From an uncultured Bacteroidales bacterium (lineage in GTDB: Bacteria; Bacteroidota; Bacteroidia; Bacteroidales; UBA932): 33,907 nucleotides of DNA. The stretch is from positions 1 to 33,907 of the forward strand of contig ONOH01000019.1 of NCBI GenBank assembly GCA_900319405.1, read 5' to 3'. Position 1 is the stretch's first letter. Every line of letters starts with the position of its first letter. The position numbers were made by a program, and so were the translations under genes. The notes below the pieces were generated by a model. The model was not told where the DNA came from. It ran no database searches and worked only from the letters and a program-made list of their open reading frames with translations. This document shows positions 16,311 to 23,956 of the stretch, in pieces.

Positions 16311-17825
16311 ATGGCATACGCAGAATTCAATGAGCAAGAGTTAGGACGCAGAGAGTCTCTGAACAAGTTACGCGAACTGGGCATCAATCCCTACCCGGCA
16401 CCGATGTATCCGGTCAACGCCACCACCGAGGAAATCACCGCCGGCTACAAGCCGGAGGAGGGCAATTTCCAGGATGTTTGCATTGCCGGCCGCATTATGA
16501 GCCGCCGCATTATGGGCGCCGCCTCCTTTATGGAGCTGCAGGACCACGCCGGCCGCATCCAGGTGTACGTCAAGCGGGACGAGATTTGCCCCTCCGAGGA
16601 CAAAACACTCTATAACACCGTGTTCAAGAAACTCCTGGATATCGGTGACATCGTGGGCATCAGGGGCTTCGCCTTCTTCACCCAGACGGGCCAGCTTTCG
16701 GTCCACGCTAAGGAACTTACCGTCCTCAGCAAGTCTCTCCGCGTTCTTCCCATCGTGAAAACCGATGCCGACGGCACCGTTCACGACAGCTTCGAAGACC
16801 CCGAGCTGCGTTACCGCCAGCGCTATGTGGACCTTGTGGTGAACCCGCAGGTGAAGGAAACCTTTGTCAAGCGCAACCTCATCATCGGCACGATGCGCCA
16901 GTGCTTCAACGAGGCCGGCTGCCTGGAGGTGGAAACCCCCATCCTGCAGCCCATTCCGGGCGGTGCCACGGCCCGTCCGTTCATCACCCACCACAATGCC
17001 CTGGATGTGGATATGTATATGCGTATCGCCAACGAACTGTATCTGAAGCGCCTTATCGTGGGCGGCTTCTCCGGCGTGTACGAGTTTGCCAAGAACTTCC
17101 GCAACGAGGGAATGGACAAAACCCACAACCCGGAGTTCACCTGCGTGGAGATGTATATCGCCTACAAGGACTACATCTGGATGATGGAGTTTACCGAGAA
17201 GATGCTCCAGCGTGTGGCCGAGGCTACCGGAGGGGTGAAAAAGACCATCGGCGGAAACGAGATTTCCTTCGAGGGCCCCTTCCGCCGCCTGCGCATCCTG
17301 GACGCCATCAAGGAATATGCCGGCGTGGATGTCACGGGAATGGATGAGGCCCGGCTTCGCGATACGTGCAAGAAACTGAACGTGGAGGTTTCCCCGGAAA
17401 TGGGTGTGGGCAAGCTTATCGACGCCATCTTCGGCGAATACTGCGAAAAGAACCTGATCCAGCCCACCTTCATCATCGACTATCCCGTGGAGATGTCCCC
17501 GCTCACCAAGCGCTGCCGCTACGACGACACCCTCACGGAGCGTTTCGAACTCTTCGTCAATGGCAAGGAACTGGCCAATGCCTACTCTGAGCTCAACGAC
17601 CCGGTGGATCAGCTGGAGCGTTTCGAGGAGCAGGCTGCCCTCAAGAGCAAGGGCGACGACGAGGCCATGTATGTGGACTATGACTTTGTCCGCGCCCTGG
17701 AATACGGCATGCCGCCCACCAGCGGTATCGGCATCGGTATCGACCGTCTCACCATGTTTATGACGGGCCAGGAAAGCATCCAGGACGTGCTGTTCTTCCC
17801 GATGATGCGTCCGGAAAAGTTCTGA
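16311..17825 (+). CDS. lysS: Lysyl-tRNA synthetase, class II
   Basis: Charges tRNA-Lys. The 504 residues have an N-terminal OB-fold anticodon-binding domain ([23 protein letters not shown], then [14 protein letters not shown]) and a class II catalytic core. Motif 2 is visible in [21 protein letters not shown], followed by [12 protein letters not shown], and motif 3 is [12 protein letters not shown] near the end. [20 protein letters not shown] matches the family N-terminus, so the start at 16311 is preferred over the longer open frame, which runs back through the promoter and the divergent gene. Confidence 0.97.
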   Translation: MAYAEFNEQELGRRESLNKLRELGINPYPAPMYPVNATTEEITAGYKPEEGNFQDVCIAGRIMSRRIMGAASFMELQDHAGRIQVYVKRDEICPSEDKTLYNTVFKKLLDIGDIVGIRGFAFFTQTGQLSVHAKELTVLSKSLRVLPIVKTDADGTVHDSFEDPELRYRQRYVDLVVNPQVKETFVKRNLIIGTMRQCFNEAGCLEVETPILQPIPGGATARPFITHHNALDVDMYMRIANELYLKRLIVGGFSGVYEFAKNFRNEGMDKTHNPEFTCVEMYIAYKDYIWMMEFTEKMLQRVAEATGGVKKTIGGNEISFEGPFRRLRILDAIKEYAGVDVTGMDEARLRDTCKKLNVEVSPEMGVGKLIDAIFGEYCEKNLIQPTFIIDYPVEMSPLTKRCRYDDTLTERFELFVNGKELANAYSELNDPVDQLERFEEQAALKSKGDDEAMYVDYDFVRALEYGMPPTSGIGIGIDRLTMFMTGQESIQDVLFFPMMRPEKF

Positions 17826-17845
17826 CTTTTCCATTCAACCCTTCT

Positions 17846-17880
17846 ATGAAACCGCTCTTCCACAAAAAGGGCGGTTTCAT
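17846..17880. terminator. Possible terminator after lysS
   Basis: A perfect 10-bp inverted repeat, ATGAAACCGC and GCGGTTTCAT, around a 15-nt loop, 20 bp after the lysS stop. There is no clear U-tract after the stem on the plus strand, so intrinsic termination is uncertain. Confidence 0.45.
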
Positions 17881-17910
17881 TGCAAAAGAGCGGGAAAATT
17901 CGTATCATTG
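17879..17910 (+). promoter_or_regulatory. Promoter of the amylase operon
   Basis: ATTG at 17879-17882, a 20-bp spacer, then TATCATTG at 17903-17910, one mismatch from TAnnTTTG. The first ATG is 18 nt downstream. Confidence 0.5.
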
Positions 17911-17928
17911 TGTGTTTAGTCAAACACG

Positions 17929-19260
17929 ATGATGAAAAAGTATTTCGTTCTGGCCTTCGCTCTTCTGGCCCTTGCCGCCTGCAAGGAAAAAGAGCCCTGC
18001 CATCCGGAATGGACCTATAATTCCGTTGTATATGAAGTGAACATCCGTCAATTCTCGCCCGAAGGCACTTTCAAAGGCGTGGAGGCCCAGCTGCCCCGCC
18101 TCAAGGACCTGGGGGTGGACATCCTCTGGCTGATGCCGATGTACGAGATTGGCGTTGTGGAGCGGAAGGGAAGCCTGGGCTCCTACTATGCCATTTCCGA
18201 CTACACGAAGGTGAACCCGGAGTTCGGGACGATGGAGGACTTTGAGCAGCTCCTTTCGGCCGCCCACGCGATGGGCTTCAAGGTCATCCTGGACTGGGTA
18301 GCCAACCAGACCGCCCCGGACCATGTCTGGATGAGCGAAAAACCGGCCGATTTTTACGAAAGGGATGCCGAAGGAAACGCCATCTGGGAGTACGACTGGA
18401 CCGACACCCGCAGCCTCAATTATGAGAATCGGGAGGTCTGGCAGGCGCAGGACCAGGCGATGCGCTTCTGGCTGGAAAAGGGCGTGGACGGCTTCCGCTG
18501 CGATGCCGCCGGGGAAGTTCCGGCCGACTTCTGGTACGGCATCCTTCCCAAACTGAACGAAGACTATCCGGACATCTACCTCCTGGCCGAGGCCGAGCGT
18601 GACAACCTGGCCGATCCGCAGGTCACCTTCGACGCCAATTACGCCTGGGAGCTCCACCACCTGTTGAACGCCATTTCCCAGGGCAACAAATCCGTCCGGG
18701 ACCTCAAGGAATATGTCGCCCGCGACGCGGAGCGCTTCCCCAGGGAAGCCTTCCGCCTCAGCTTTACCTCCAACCACGACGAGAATTCCTGGAACGGAAC
18801 GGAGTTCGAGCGCGCCGGTATCTATGCCAATGCGTGCGCCGTGCTCTGCTTCACGCTTCCCGGCACCCAGCCGCTCATCTACACGGGACAGGAGATAGGC
18901 CTGGACCGTCGCCTGGCCTTTTTCGAGAAAGACCCCATCGTGGATTGGAGGGCCAACGAATATACCGCCTTCTGGAAGTCTCTGGTAGACCTCAAGCACC
19001 GGAATCCGGCCCTCGCGGCCGGGGAACGCGGCGGTGAACTCAGCTGGTGGGAAGTCCCCGTGCCCGAGACCGTGGTGGCCTTCTCCCGCGAGACCAGGGA
19101 CAACCAGGTGATCGTGATTGCCAACTTCGGCAAGGAAAACTATTCCCCGGTGTTCAATCTGCCCGGAAAAAGTTTTACCAACCATTTTACCGGCGAGGCC
19201 ATTGAGAGCCCGTGTGAGCTTTCCCTGGATCCGGGAGACTACATAGTGATTACCCGATGA
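17929..19260 (+). CDS. GH13 alpha-amylase-family lipoprotein, predicted surface-exposed
   Basis: Glycoside hydrolase likely acting on alpha-1,4-glucans. The lipoprotein signal peptide has lipobox ALAAC (Cys18), followed by KEKE; a charged stretch just after the Cys resembles the Bacteroidetes surface-export signal. The (beta/alpha)8 barrel begins at about residue 30 (NSVVYEVNIRQFSPEGTFKG). GH13 conserved regions: I, DWVANQ (122-127); II, GFRCDAAGE with nucleophile Asp192; III, LLAEAE with acid Glu221; IV, FTSNHDEN with Asp284. Region I normally ends NH, and here Gln127 replaces that His. A short C-terminal beta domain follows. At 443 residues it is compact. The stop overlaps the next start (ATGA). 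Confidence 0.9.
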   Translation: MMKKYFVLAFALLALAACKEKEPCHPEWTYNSVVYEVNIRQFSPEGTFKGVEAQLPRLKDLGVDILWLMPMYEIGVVERKGSLGSYYAISDYTKVNPEFGTMEDFEQLLSAAHAMGFKVILDWVANQTAPDHVWMSEKPADFYERDAEGNAIWEYDWTDTRSLNYENREVWQAQDQAMRFWLEKGVDGFRCDAAGEVPADFWYGILPKLNEDYPDIYLLAEAERDNLADPQVTFDANYAWELHHLLNAISQGNKSVRDLKEYVARDAERFPREAFRLSFTSNHDENSWNGTEFERAGIYANACAVLCFTLPGTQPLIYTGQEIGLDRRLAFFEKDPIVDWRANEYTAFWKSLVDLKHRNPALAAGERGGELSWWEVPVPETVVAFSRETRDNQVIVIANFGKENYSPVFNLPGKSFTNHFTGEAIESPCELSLDPGDYIVITR

Positions 19261-21233
19261 AAAAAAGCCTTTTCTTCTTTATGGTGCTTCTGACCGCCTG
19301 CCAGGGTCCCGGAGTGTCCGACCCCTCCGGGATGCCGGAAGCGGGACCGGCGCAGGTGAGCCGCGTGGAGCCCCTCAGCTGGTGGACCGGGATGAAAACG
19401 GAGCTGCAACTGATGGTACAGGGGCCGGAAATCAGTTCATACCAGGTCAGTATCGCCGGCAAGGGCCTCCGGGTGAAGGATGTCCACAAGGCGGACAGTC
19501 CGCATTTCGTGTTTGTGGACGTGGAGGTGTCGCCCTCGGCCAGGCCCGGGACGTATTACCTCCTTTTCGAGCGTGAAGGACAGACTTTCAAATATCCCTA
19601 CCTTATCCGCGAACGCGAGAAGGGAAGTGCCGCCCGTGAGAGTTTCACGGTGGCCGATATGATCTACCTCATCATGCCGGACCGCTTCGCATCGGCCTTT
19701 TCCGATAATGACGAAGCCTGGCAGGGCGGGGAATACTTTGACGGATCGGCCCGTCCCTGGACGGTTCCCCCGACGCCCGACAGGGTGGACCGGCAGGATG
19801 CGGTGGCCCGCCACGGCGGTGACATCCAGGGAATGATGAACCACCTGGACTACATTGCCGACCTGGGCGCTACCGCCATCTGGTGCACACCGCTGCTGCT
19901 GGACAACCAGCCCCGCGAAAGCTATCACGGCTATGCCTGTGCCGATTATTACCACATAGACCCCCGCTTCGGCGACAACGAGCACTACAAGGCTTTTGTG
20001 GCCCGGGCGCACGAAAAGGGCCTCAAGGTGATTATGGATGTGGTAACCAACCACTGCGGCACCGCCCACTGGTGGATGGAGGAACCTCCGTTCAAAGACT
20101 GGTACCACGTGAGCGAGCCCTATATGCAGATGAACGCCCTTTTCTCGGTGTATATGGATCCCCATGCTTCGTTAAGGGACCGTGAGCGTCAAGAAAGCGG
20201 CTGGTTTGTCCCTTCGATGCCGGATATGAATCTGGACAATCCCTTTGTGCTCAAGTATTTCCAGCAGTGGGCCATTTGGTGGATCGAGTACGCCGGATTG
20301 GACGGCCTCCGCGTGGATACTTATCCCTACAATGAGCCGGAGCCCATGTCGGCCTGGTGCAAGGCCGTGACGGACGAATACCCCGGGATGAACATCGTCG
20401 GGGAGTGCTGGGATATGAACATCCCGCAGCTGGCCTACTGGCAGAAGGACAACCCCAACAAGAACGGGTTTAATTCCAACCTTCCGTCTATCATGGACTT
20501 CCCGCTGCAGCAGGCGATGCTGCGCGCCCTCAACGAAGACCAGGTCTTCTGGGACGAGGGAATGACCCGCATCTATTCCGTGTTGGCGCAGGATTTTGCC
20601 TATCAGGACCTCAGCCATATGGTGACGTTCTTTGCCAATCACGACCACGCCCGTACGGGAGACGTCCTCCGGAGGGATCCCGCCCGGATGAAACTGGCCC
20701 TGACGCTGCTGGCCACCCTCCGGGGCATTCCGCAGCTGTACTACGGAGATGAAATGATGTTCTTGGAGAGGAAGGATTGCCAGCCCCATGACGGTGCCAA
20801 GCGCATCGACTTCCCGGGTGGCTGGGAAGGGGATGCCTGCAACCTCTTTACGGCGGAAGGACGTGCATCGGCCCCCGAGATGTATGCTGCGGCGGCGGAA
20901 CTGCACGACTATACCCGCAGCCTTTTCCGCTGGAGAAAGGGCTGCAAGGCCGTCCAGGAGGGGAAAACGCTGCATTTCCTGTCCCGCAGGAACGTCGGCC
21001 CCCACAATATCACGGACAACAGCTATGCCTTCTTCCGTTACACGGATACAGAGGCCGTGTTCGTCTATATCAACAACAGCGCCGAACCCCGCGTACTGGA
21101 CTGGAACCATTACCGGGAATTTGTCTCCGGGCCGGTCAGCGGGACGGAAATCATCAGCGGAGAACCGGTTACGCTGCGTGACGGCTTCTCCGTGGCACCC
21201 AGAAGCGCCATTGTAGTAGAATTCAAACGATAG
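19257..21233 (+). CDS. GH13 neopullulanase/cyclomaltodextrinase-like lipoprotein (SusA type)
   Basis: Likely hydrolyses maltooligosaccharides or cyclodextrins in the periplasm. The signal peptide has lipobox LLTAC (Cys15) followed by QGPGV, with no charged export signal. The N-terminal beta domain (about 32-118) resembles the cyclomaltodextrinase N domain. The barrel starts with MIYLIMPDRFA (135-145). Regions: I, DVVTNH (261-266); II, GLRVDTYPY with nucleophile Asp354; III, VGECW with Glu383; IV, FFANHDHAR with Asp463. A C-terminal beta domain ends SAIVVEFKR. At 658 residues it is close to SusA length. It is translationally coupled to the first amylase and 3 bp before the nucleoside kinase gene. 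Confidence 0.92.
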   Translation: MKKSLFFFMVLLTACQGPGVSDPSGMPEAGPAQVSRVEPLSWWTGMKTELQLMVQGPEISSYQVSIAGKGLRVKDVHKADSPHFVFVDVEVSPSARPGTYYLLFEREGQTFKYPYLIREREKGSAARESFTVADMIYLIMPDRFASAFSDNDEAWQGGEYFDGSARPWTVPPTPDRVDRQDAVARHGGDIQGMMNHLDYIADLGATAIWCTPLLLDNQPRESYHGYACADYYHIDPRFGDNEHYKAFVARAHEKGLKVIMDVVTNHCGTAHWWMEEPPFKDWYHVSEPYMQMNALFSVYMDPHASLRDRERQESGWFVPSMPDMNLDNPFVLKYFQQWAIWWIEYAGLDGLRVDTYPYNEPEPMSAWCKAVTDEYPGMNIVGECWDMNIPQLAYWQKDNPNKNGFNSNLPSIMDFPLQQAMLRALNEDQVFWDEGMTRIYSVLAQDFAYQDLSHMVTFFANHDHARTGDVLRRDPARMKLALTLLATLRGIPQLYYGDEMMFLERKDCQPHDGAKRIDFPGGWEGDACNLFTAEGRASAPEMYAAAAELHDYTRSLFRWRKGCKAVQEGKTLHFLSRRNVGPHNITDNSYAFFRYTDTEAVFVYINNSAEPRVLDWNHYREFVSGPVSGTEIISGEPVTLRDGFSVAPRSAIVVEFKR

Positions 21234-21236
21234 TCT

Positions 21237-22910
21237 ATGGAAAAGATAAGCATTACCTGCATCAACGATAAAAAGACGTATGAACTTGCCCAGGGAGCCC
21301 GGCTGTCCACGGTGGCCCCCAGGACCGTCACGGACCCCGTGAGCGGAAAAGAATACCCGGTGCTCGCCGCGCTGGTGGACCATCAGATCAAAGCCCTTGA
21401 TTTCCAAGTGTTTTTCCCGCACCAGGTAGAATTCATAGGCTACAACAATCCAGAGGGGAAAAGGACCTATCTCCGCTCGCTCAGTTTCCTGCTGCAGCGT
21501 GCGGTGAGGAATCTTTTCCCGGACAAAATCCTGAAAATCAACCACTCGCTCCCCAGCGGCTTCTACTGCAAGTTCCGGGCAGATCATATTGCCGACGAGG
21601 ATATTCTCCGCGTTCGGGAAGAAATGCGCCGCCTGGTGGCACAGGATCTTCCCTTCACCGAAAAGACCCTCCTCTCCAAGGATGCCATCGAGATTTTCCG
21701 GGGCCAGAACCAGCCGCTCAAGGCTGCCCTTCAGGAATCCGTGGGCAGTTATTTCTGTCCGGTGTATTACCTGGACGGCGTGGCCGACAATTTCTACGGC
21801 CCGCTGGTGCCCTCGACCGGCTACCTGAAGGTCTTCGACCTGATGCCTTTCCACCACGGTTTCTGCCTGCAGTATCCCTCGGACGATGACATCAGCCGCA
21901 CCATCGCCCGCCAGAAACAGAAGAAACTGACGGTCACCCTCAAGGAATACGGCTACTGGTGCAAGGCCACAGGCGTGGTGAGCGTGGGGGCCCTGAACCG
22001 GCGCCTTCAGGGTGGAGGGGCCGTGAGCCTGATCAACCTTTGCGAAGCCCGCCAGGAGCGTGGCTATGCCGATTTGGCCGACAAAATCTACGCCGCCAGG
22101 GACCACGTGAAGATTGTTTTTCTGGCCGGTCCTTCTTCCAGCGGAAAGACATCCTCGTCCCTGCGTCTGGCCCAGCAGTGCATGGTGAAGGAGATGAACC
22201 CCAAGGTCATCGAACTGGACAATTACTTTGTCGCCCGGGAGCGCACTCCCAGGGATGCTTACGGAGAGTACGATTTCGAGGCACTGGAGGCAATGGATCT
22301 GGAGCTGTTGGGACAGCACCTGAACACCCTCCTATCCGGTGGAGAGGTGGAAATCCCCCGTTATGATTTCAAGCAGGGAATCCCCCTTTTCGAAGGACGG
22401 ATGATGCACCTGGAGGAGAACGACATTCTCATCATGGAAGGCATTCACGCCCTGGATCCCGCCATGGTGCCCACCGTGGACCAGAGCCGCATCTTCCGCA
22501 TTTATGCATCGGCCCTTACTTCGCTCAAACTGGACGAGAACTGCTGCATCTCCACCACCGACAACCGGCTCCTGCGCCGGATGGTGCGCGACAACCGCAC
22601 GCGGGGCATTTCGCCCGAGGATACCCTCCTTCGCTGGCCGTCGGTCAGAAGGGGAGAAAACCGTCACATTTTCCCCTTCCAGGAGAATGCCGACGCCCAG
22701 TTCAACACCGCCCTTCTGTACGAACTGCCGTTGCTGCGTTACTATGCCGAGCCGCTTCTTCGCCGCATCCTGCCCTCCTCTCCGGCCTATGCCGAGGCCG
22801 TACGCCTGCTGAAGTTCCTCTCCTACATCGTTCCGCTGCAGCCCTCCGAGATCGCTGCCATCCCGCCCACCTCCATCATGCGCGAATTCATCGGCGGCCA
22901 GACCCTGTAG
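21237..22910 (+). CDS. TGS-type nucleoside kinase (uridine kinase-like)
   Basis: A 557-residue protein with two parts. The N-terminal half (about 1-220) resembles the TGS and editing-like region of threonyl-tRNA synthetases (INDKKTYELAQGARLSTVAP; LKINHSLPSGFYCKF). The C-terminal half is a P-loop kinase of the uridine kinase/phosphoribulokinase type, with Walker A GPSSSGKT (298-305), VIELDNYFVARERTP, YDFEALEAMDLE and ILIMEGIHALDP. Proteins of this layout are generally annotated as nucleoside kinases and are widespread in Bacteroidetes. The exact substrate is uncertain. It is the third gene of the amylase operon, with a 3-bp gap. Its last 23 bp overlap the convergent oxidoreductase gene. Confidence 0.85.
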   Translation: MEKISITCINDKKTYELAQGARLSTVAPRTVTDPVSGKEYPVLAALVDHQIKALDFQVFFPHQVEFIGYNNPEGKRTYLRSLSFLLQRAVRNLFPDKILKINHSLPSGFYCKFRADHIADEDILRVREEMRRLVAQDLPFTEKTLLSKDAIEIFRGQNQPLKAALQESVGSYFCPVYYLDGVADNFYGPLVPSTGYLKVFDLMPFHHGFCLQYPSDDDISRTIARQKQKKLTVTLKEYGYWCKATGVVSVGALNRRLQGGGAVSLINLCEARQERGYADLADKIYAARDHVKIVFLAGPSSSGKTSSSLRLAQQCMVKEMNPKVIELDNYFVARERTPRDAYGEYDFEALEAMDLELLGQHLNTLLSGGEVEIPRYDFKQGIPLFEGRMMHLEENDILIMEGIHALDPAMVPTVDQSRIFRIYASALTSLKLDENCCISTTDNRLLRRMVRDNRTRGISPEDTLLRWPSVRRGENRHIFPFQENADAQFNTALLYELPLLRYYAEPLLRRILPSSPAYAEAVRLLKFLSYIVPLQPSEIAAIPPTSIMREFIGGQTL

Positions 22911-23889
22911 CGCTTGGGGGGCAAGTCTCCCCGCATACGCCCCATTCGCTGCGAAGGCGGTCCATCAGGTGCATGATGTAGAGGATTTCCGCATGAGGCA
23001 TCCCGGCAGGTTCCGGGAGGCCTTCGCGGATGGCATCGGCACAGGCCTGGAACTGGTATTCGAAGCCCGTAATCTGCCGGGGGACAGGGATTTCCTTCTC
23101 CACGATGTGCCTTTTCCTGCAAATACGCAGGGTCTGGGGATTGATGAGGTCGTCAAAGACCAGATATCCTTCCGTTCCGGCAATGACCCCTTCGTTGGCC
23201 CCCTGTGAGAAGCCGGAGGCCTGTACGGAGGAAAGTGTTCCGTCTTCGTGAATGAAGGTGATGACTTCGGAGGCATCCACTCCCGACCGGGCCCGGATGC
23301 AGGAGGTACTGATGTCCTGAATGGGACTGTCGCAATACATCCGCACAAAATTGAGCAGGTAAACGCCCAGGTCCAGGAGAGCGCCTCCGCCCAGTTCCGG
23401 ACGAAGGACCCGTTCCTTATCGGACACATTGTAGGCCAGGGAGGCGGTCAGCATAACGGGTTTGCCGATGGCCCCCGAAGCAAGGATTTCCCGGGCCATC
23501 GAACGCACCGGCATATAGCGGGGCCACATCGCTTCGGCCATGAACACGCCTTTTTCGCGGGCGAGCGCAATGATGGAAGCCGCTTCCACGGCGTTCATCA
23601 TGAAAGCCTTCTCCACCAGGCAGGGTTTTCCTGCCAGAATGGCTTCCCGTGCCTGTCCAAAGTGACAGGAATGCGGCGTTGCAAGATATACCAGGCCGAT
23701 GTCCGGGTCCTGCAAAAGCGCCTCGTAGGAGCCATAGGCCCGCTCTACGCCGAAGCGTCCGGCAAAATCCCGTGCCTTCTCCAGTGAACGGGAGCCGATG
23801 GCCAGGCACTGCATATTATCCATCTCCCGGAGCGTGCGGGCGGCCTTTTCGGCAATGTGCCCCGCACCGATTATTCCGACATTCATCAT
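22888..23889 (-). CDS. Gfo/Idh/MocA-family NAD(P)-dependent oxidoreductase
   Basis: Cytosolic dehydrogenase likely acting on a sugar or cyclitol; substrate unknown. The 333 residues have the Rossmann loop GIIGAGHIAEKAA (5-17), the AIGSRSLEKA segment, YLATPHSCH, the family motif EKAF in place of EKP, and GGGALLDLGVYLLNF in the C-terminal domain. Two ATGs (23889 and 23886) directly follow a -7 box, so the mRNA may be leaderless. The C-terminal tail after LRSEWGV (CGETCPPSATGSGRR) differs from the usual family ending and lies largely over the overlap with the convergent nucleoside kinase gene. uvrA lies 67 bp upstream on the same strand, but this gene has its own promoter box. Confidence 0.9.
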   Translation of the reverse strand: MMNVGIIGAGHIAEKAARTLREMDNMQCLAIGSRSLEKARDFAGRFGVERAYGSYEALLQDPDIGLVYLATPHSCHFGQAREAILAGKPCLVEKAFMMNAVEAASIIALAREKGVFMAEAMWPRYMPVRSMAREILASGAIGKPVMLTASLAYNVSDKERVLRPELGGGALLDLGVYLLNFVRMYCDSPIQDISTSCIRARSGVDASEVITFIHEDGTLSSVQASGFSQGANEGVIAGTEGYLVFDDLINPQTLRICRKRHIVEKEIPVPRQITGFEYQFQACADAIREGLPEPAGMPHAEILYIMHLMDRLRSEWGVCGETCPPSATGSGRR

Positions 23890-23892
23890 ATG

Positions 23893-23900
23893 CAAAAGTA
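23893..23900 (-). promoter_or_regulatory. -7 box of the oxidoreductase gene
   Basis: TACTTTTG on the minus strand matches TAnnTTTG. It is 3 nt before the ATG at 23889 and 6 nt before the one at 23886. A TTG lies about 24 bp upstream, slightly beyond the usual spacing. Confidence 0.55.
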
Positions 23901-23956
23901 AAAAAAAATACCCGAAAATCGGTGCAAGCAGCAAAAAACACCTGAGCACGGAAGGA

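Noticed and set aside
20172-22319. A 715-codon minus-strand frame across the second amylase and nucleoside kinase genes
   Set aside because: It spans two genuine plus-strand genes and shows no protein family features.
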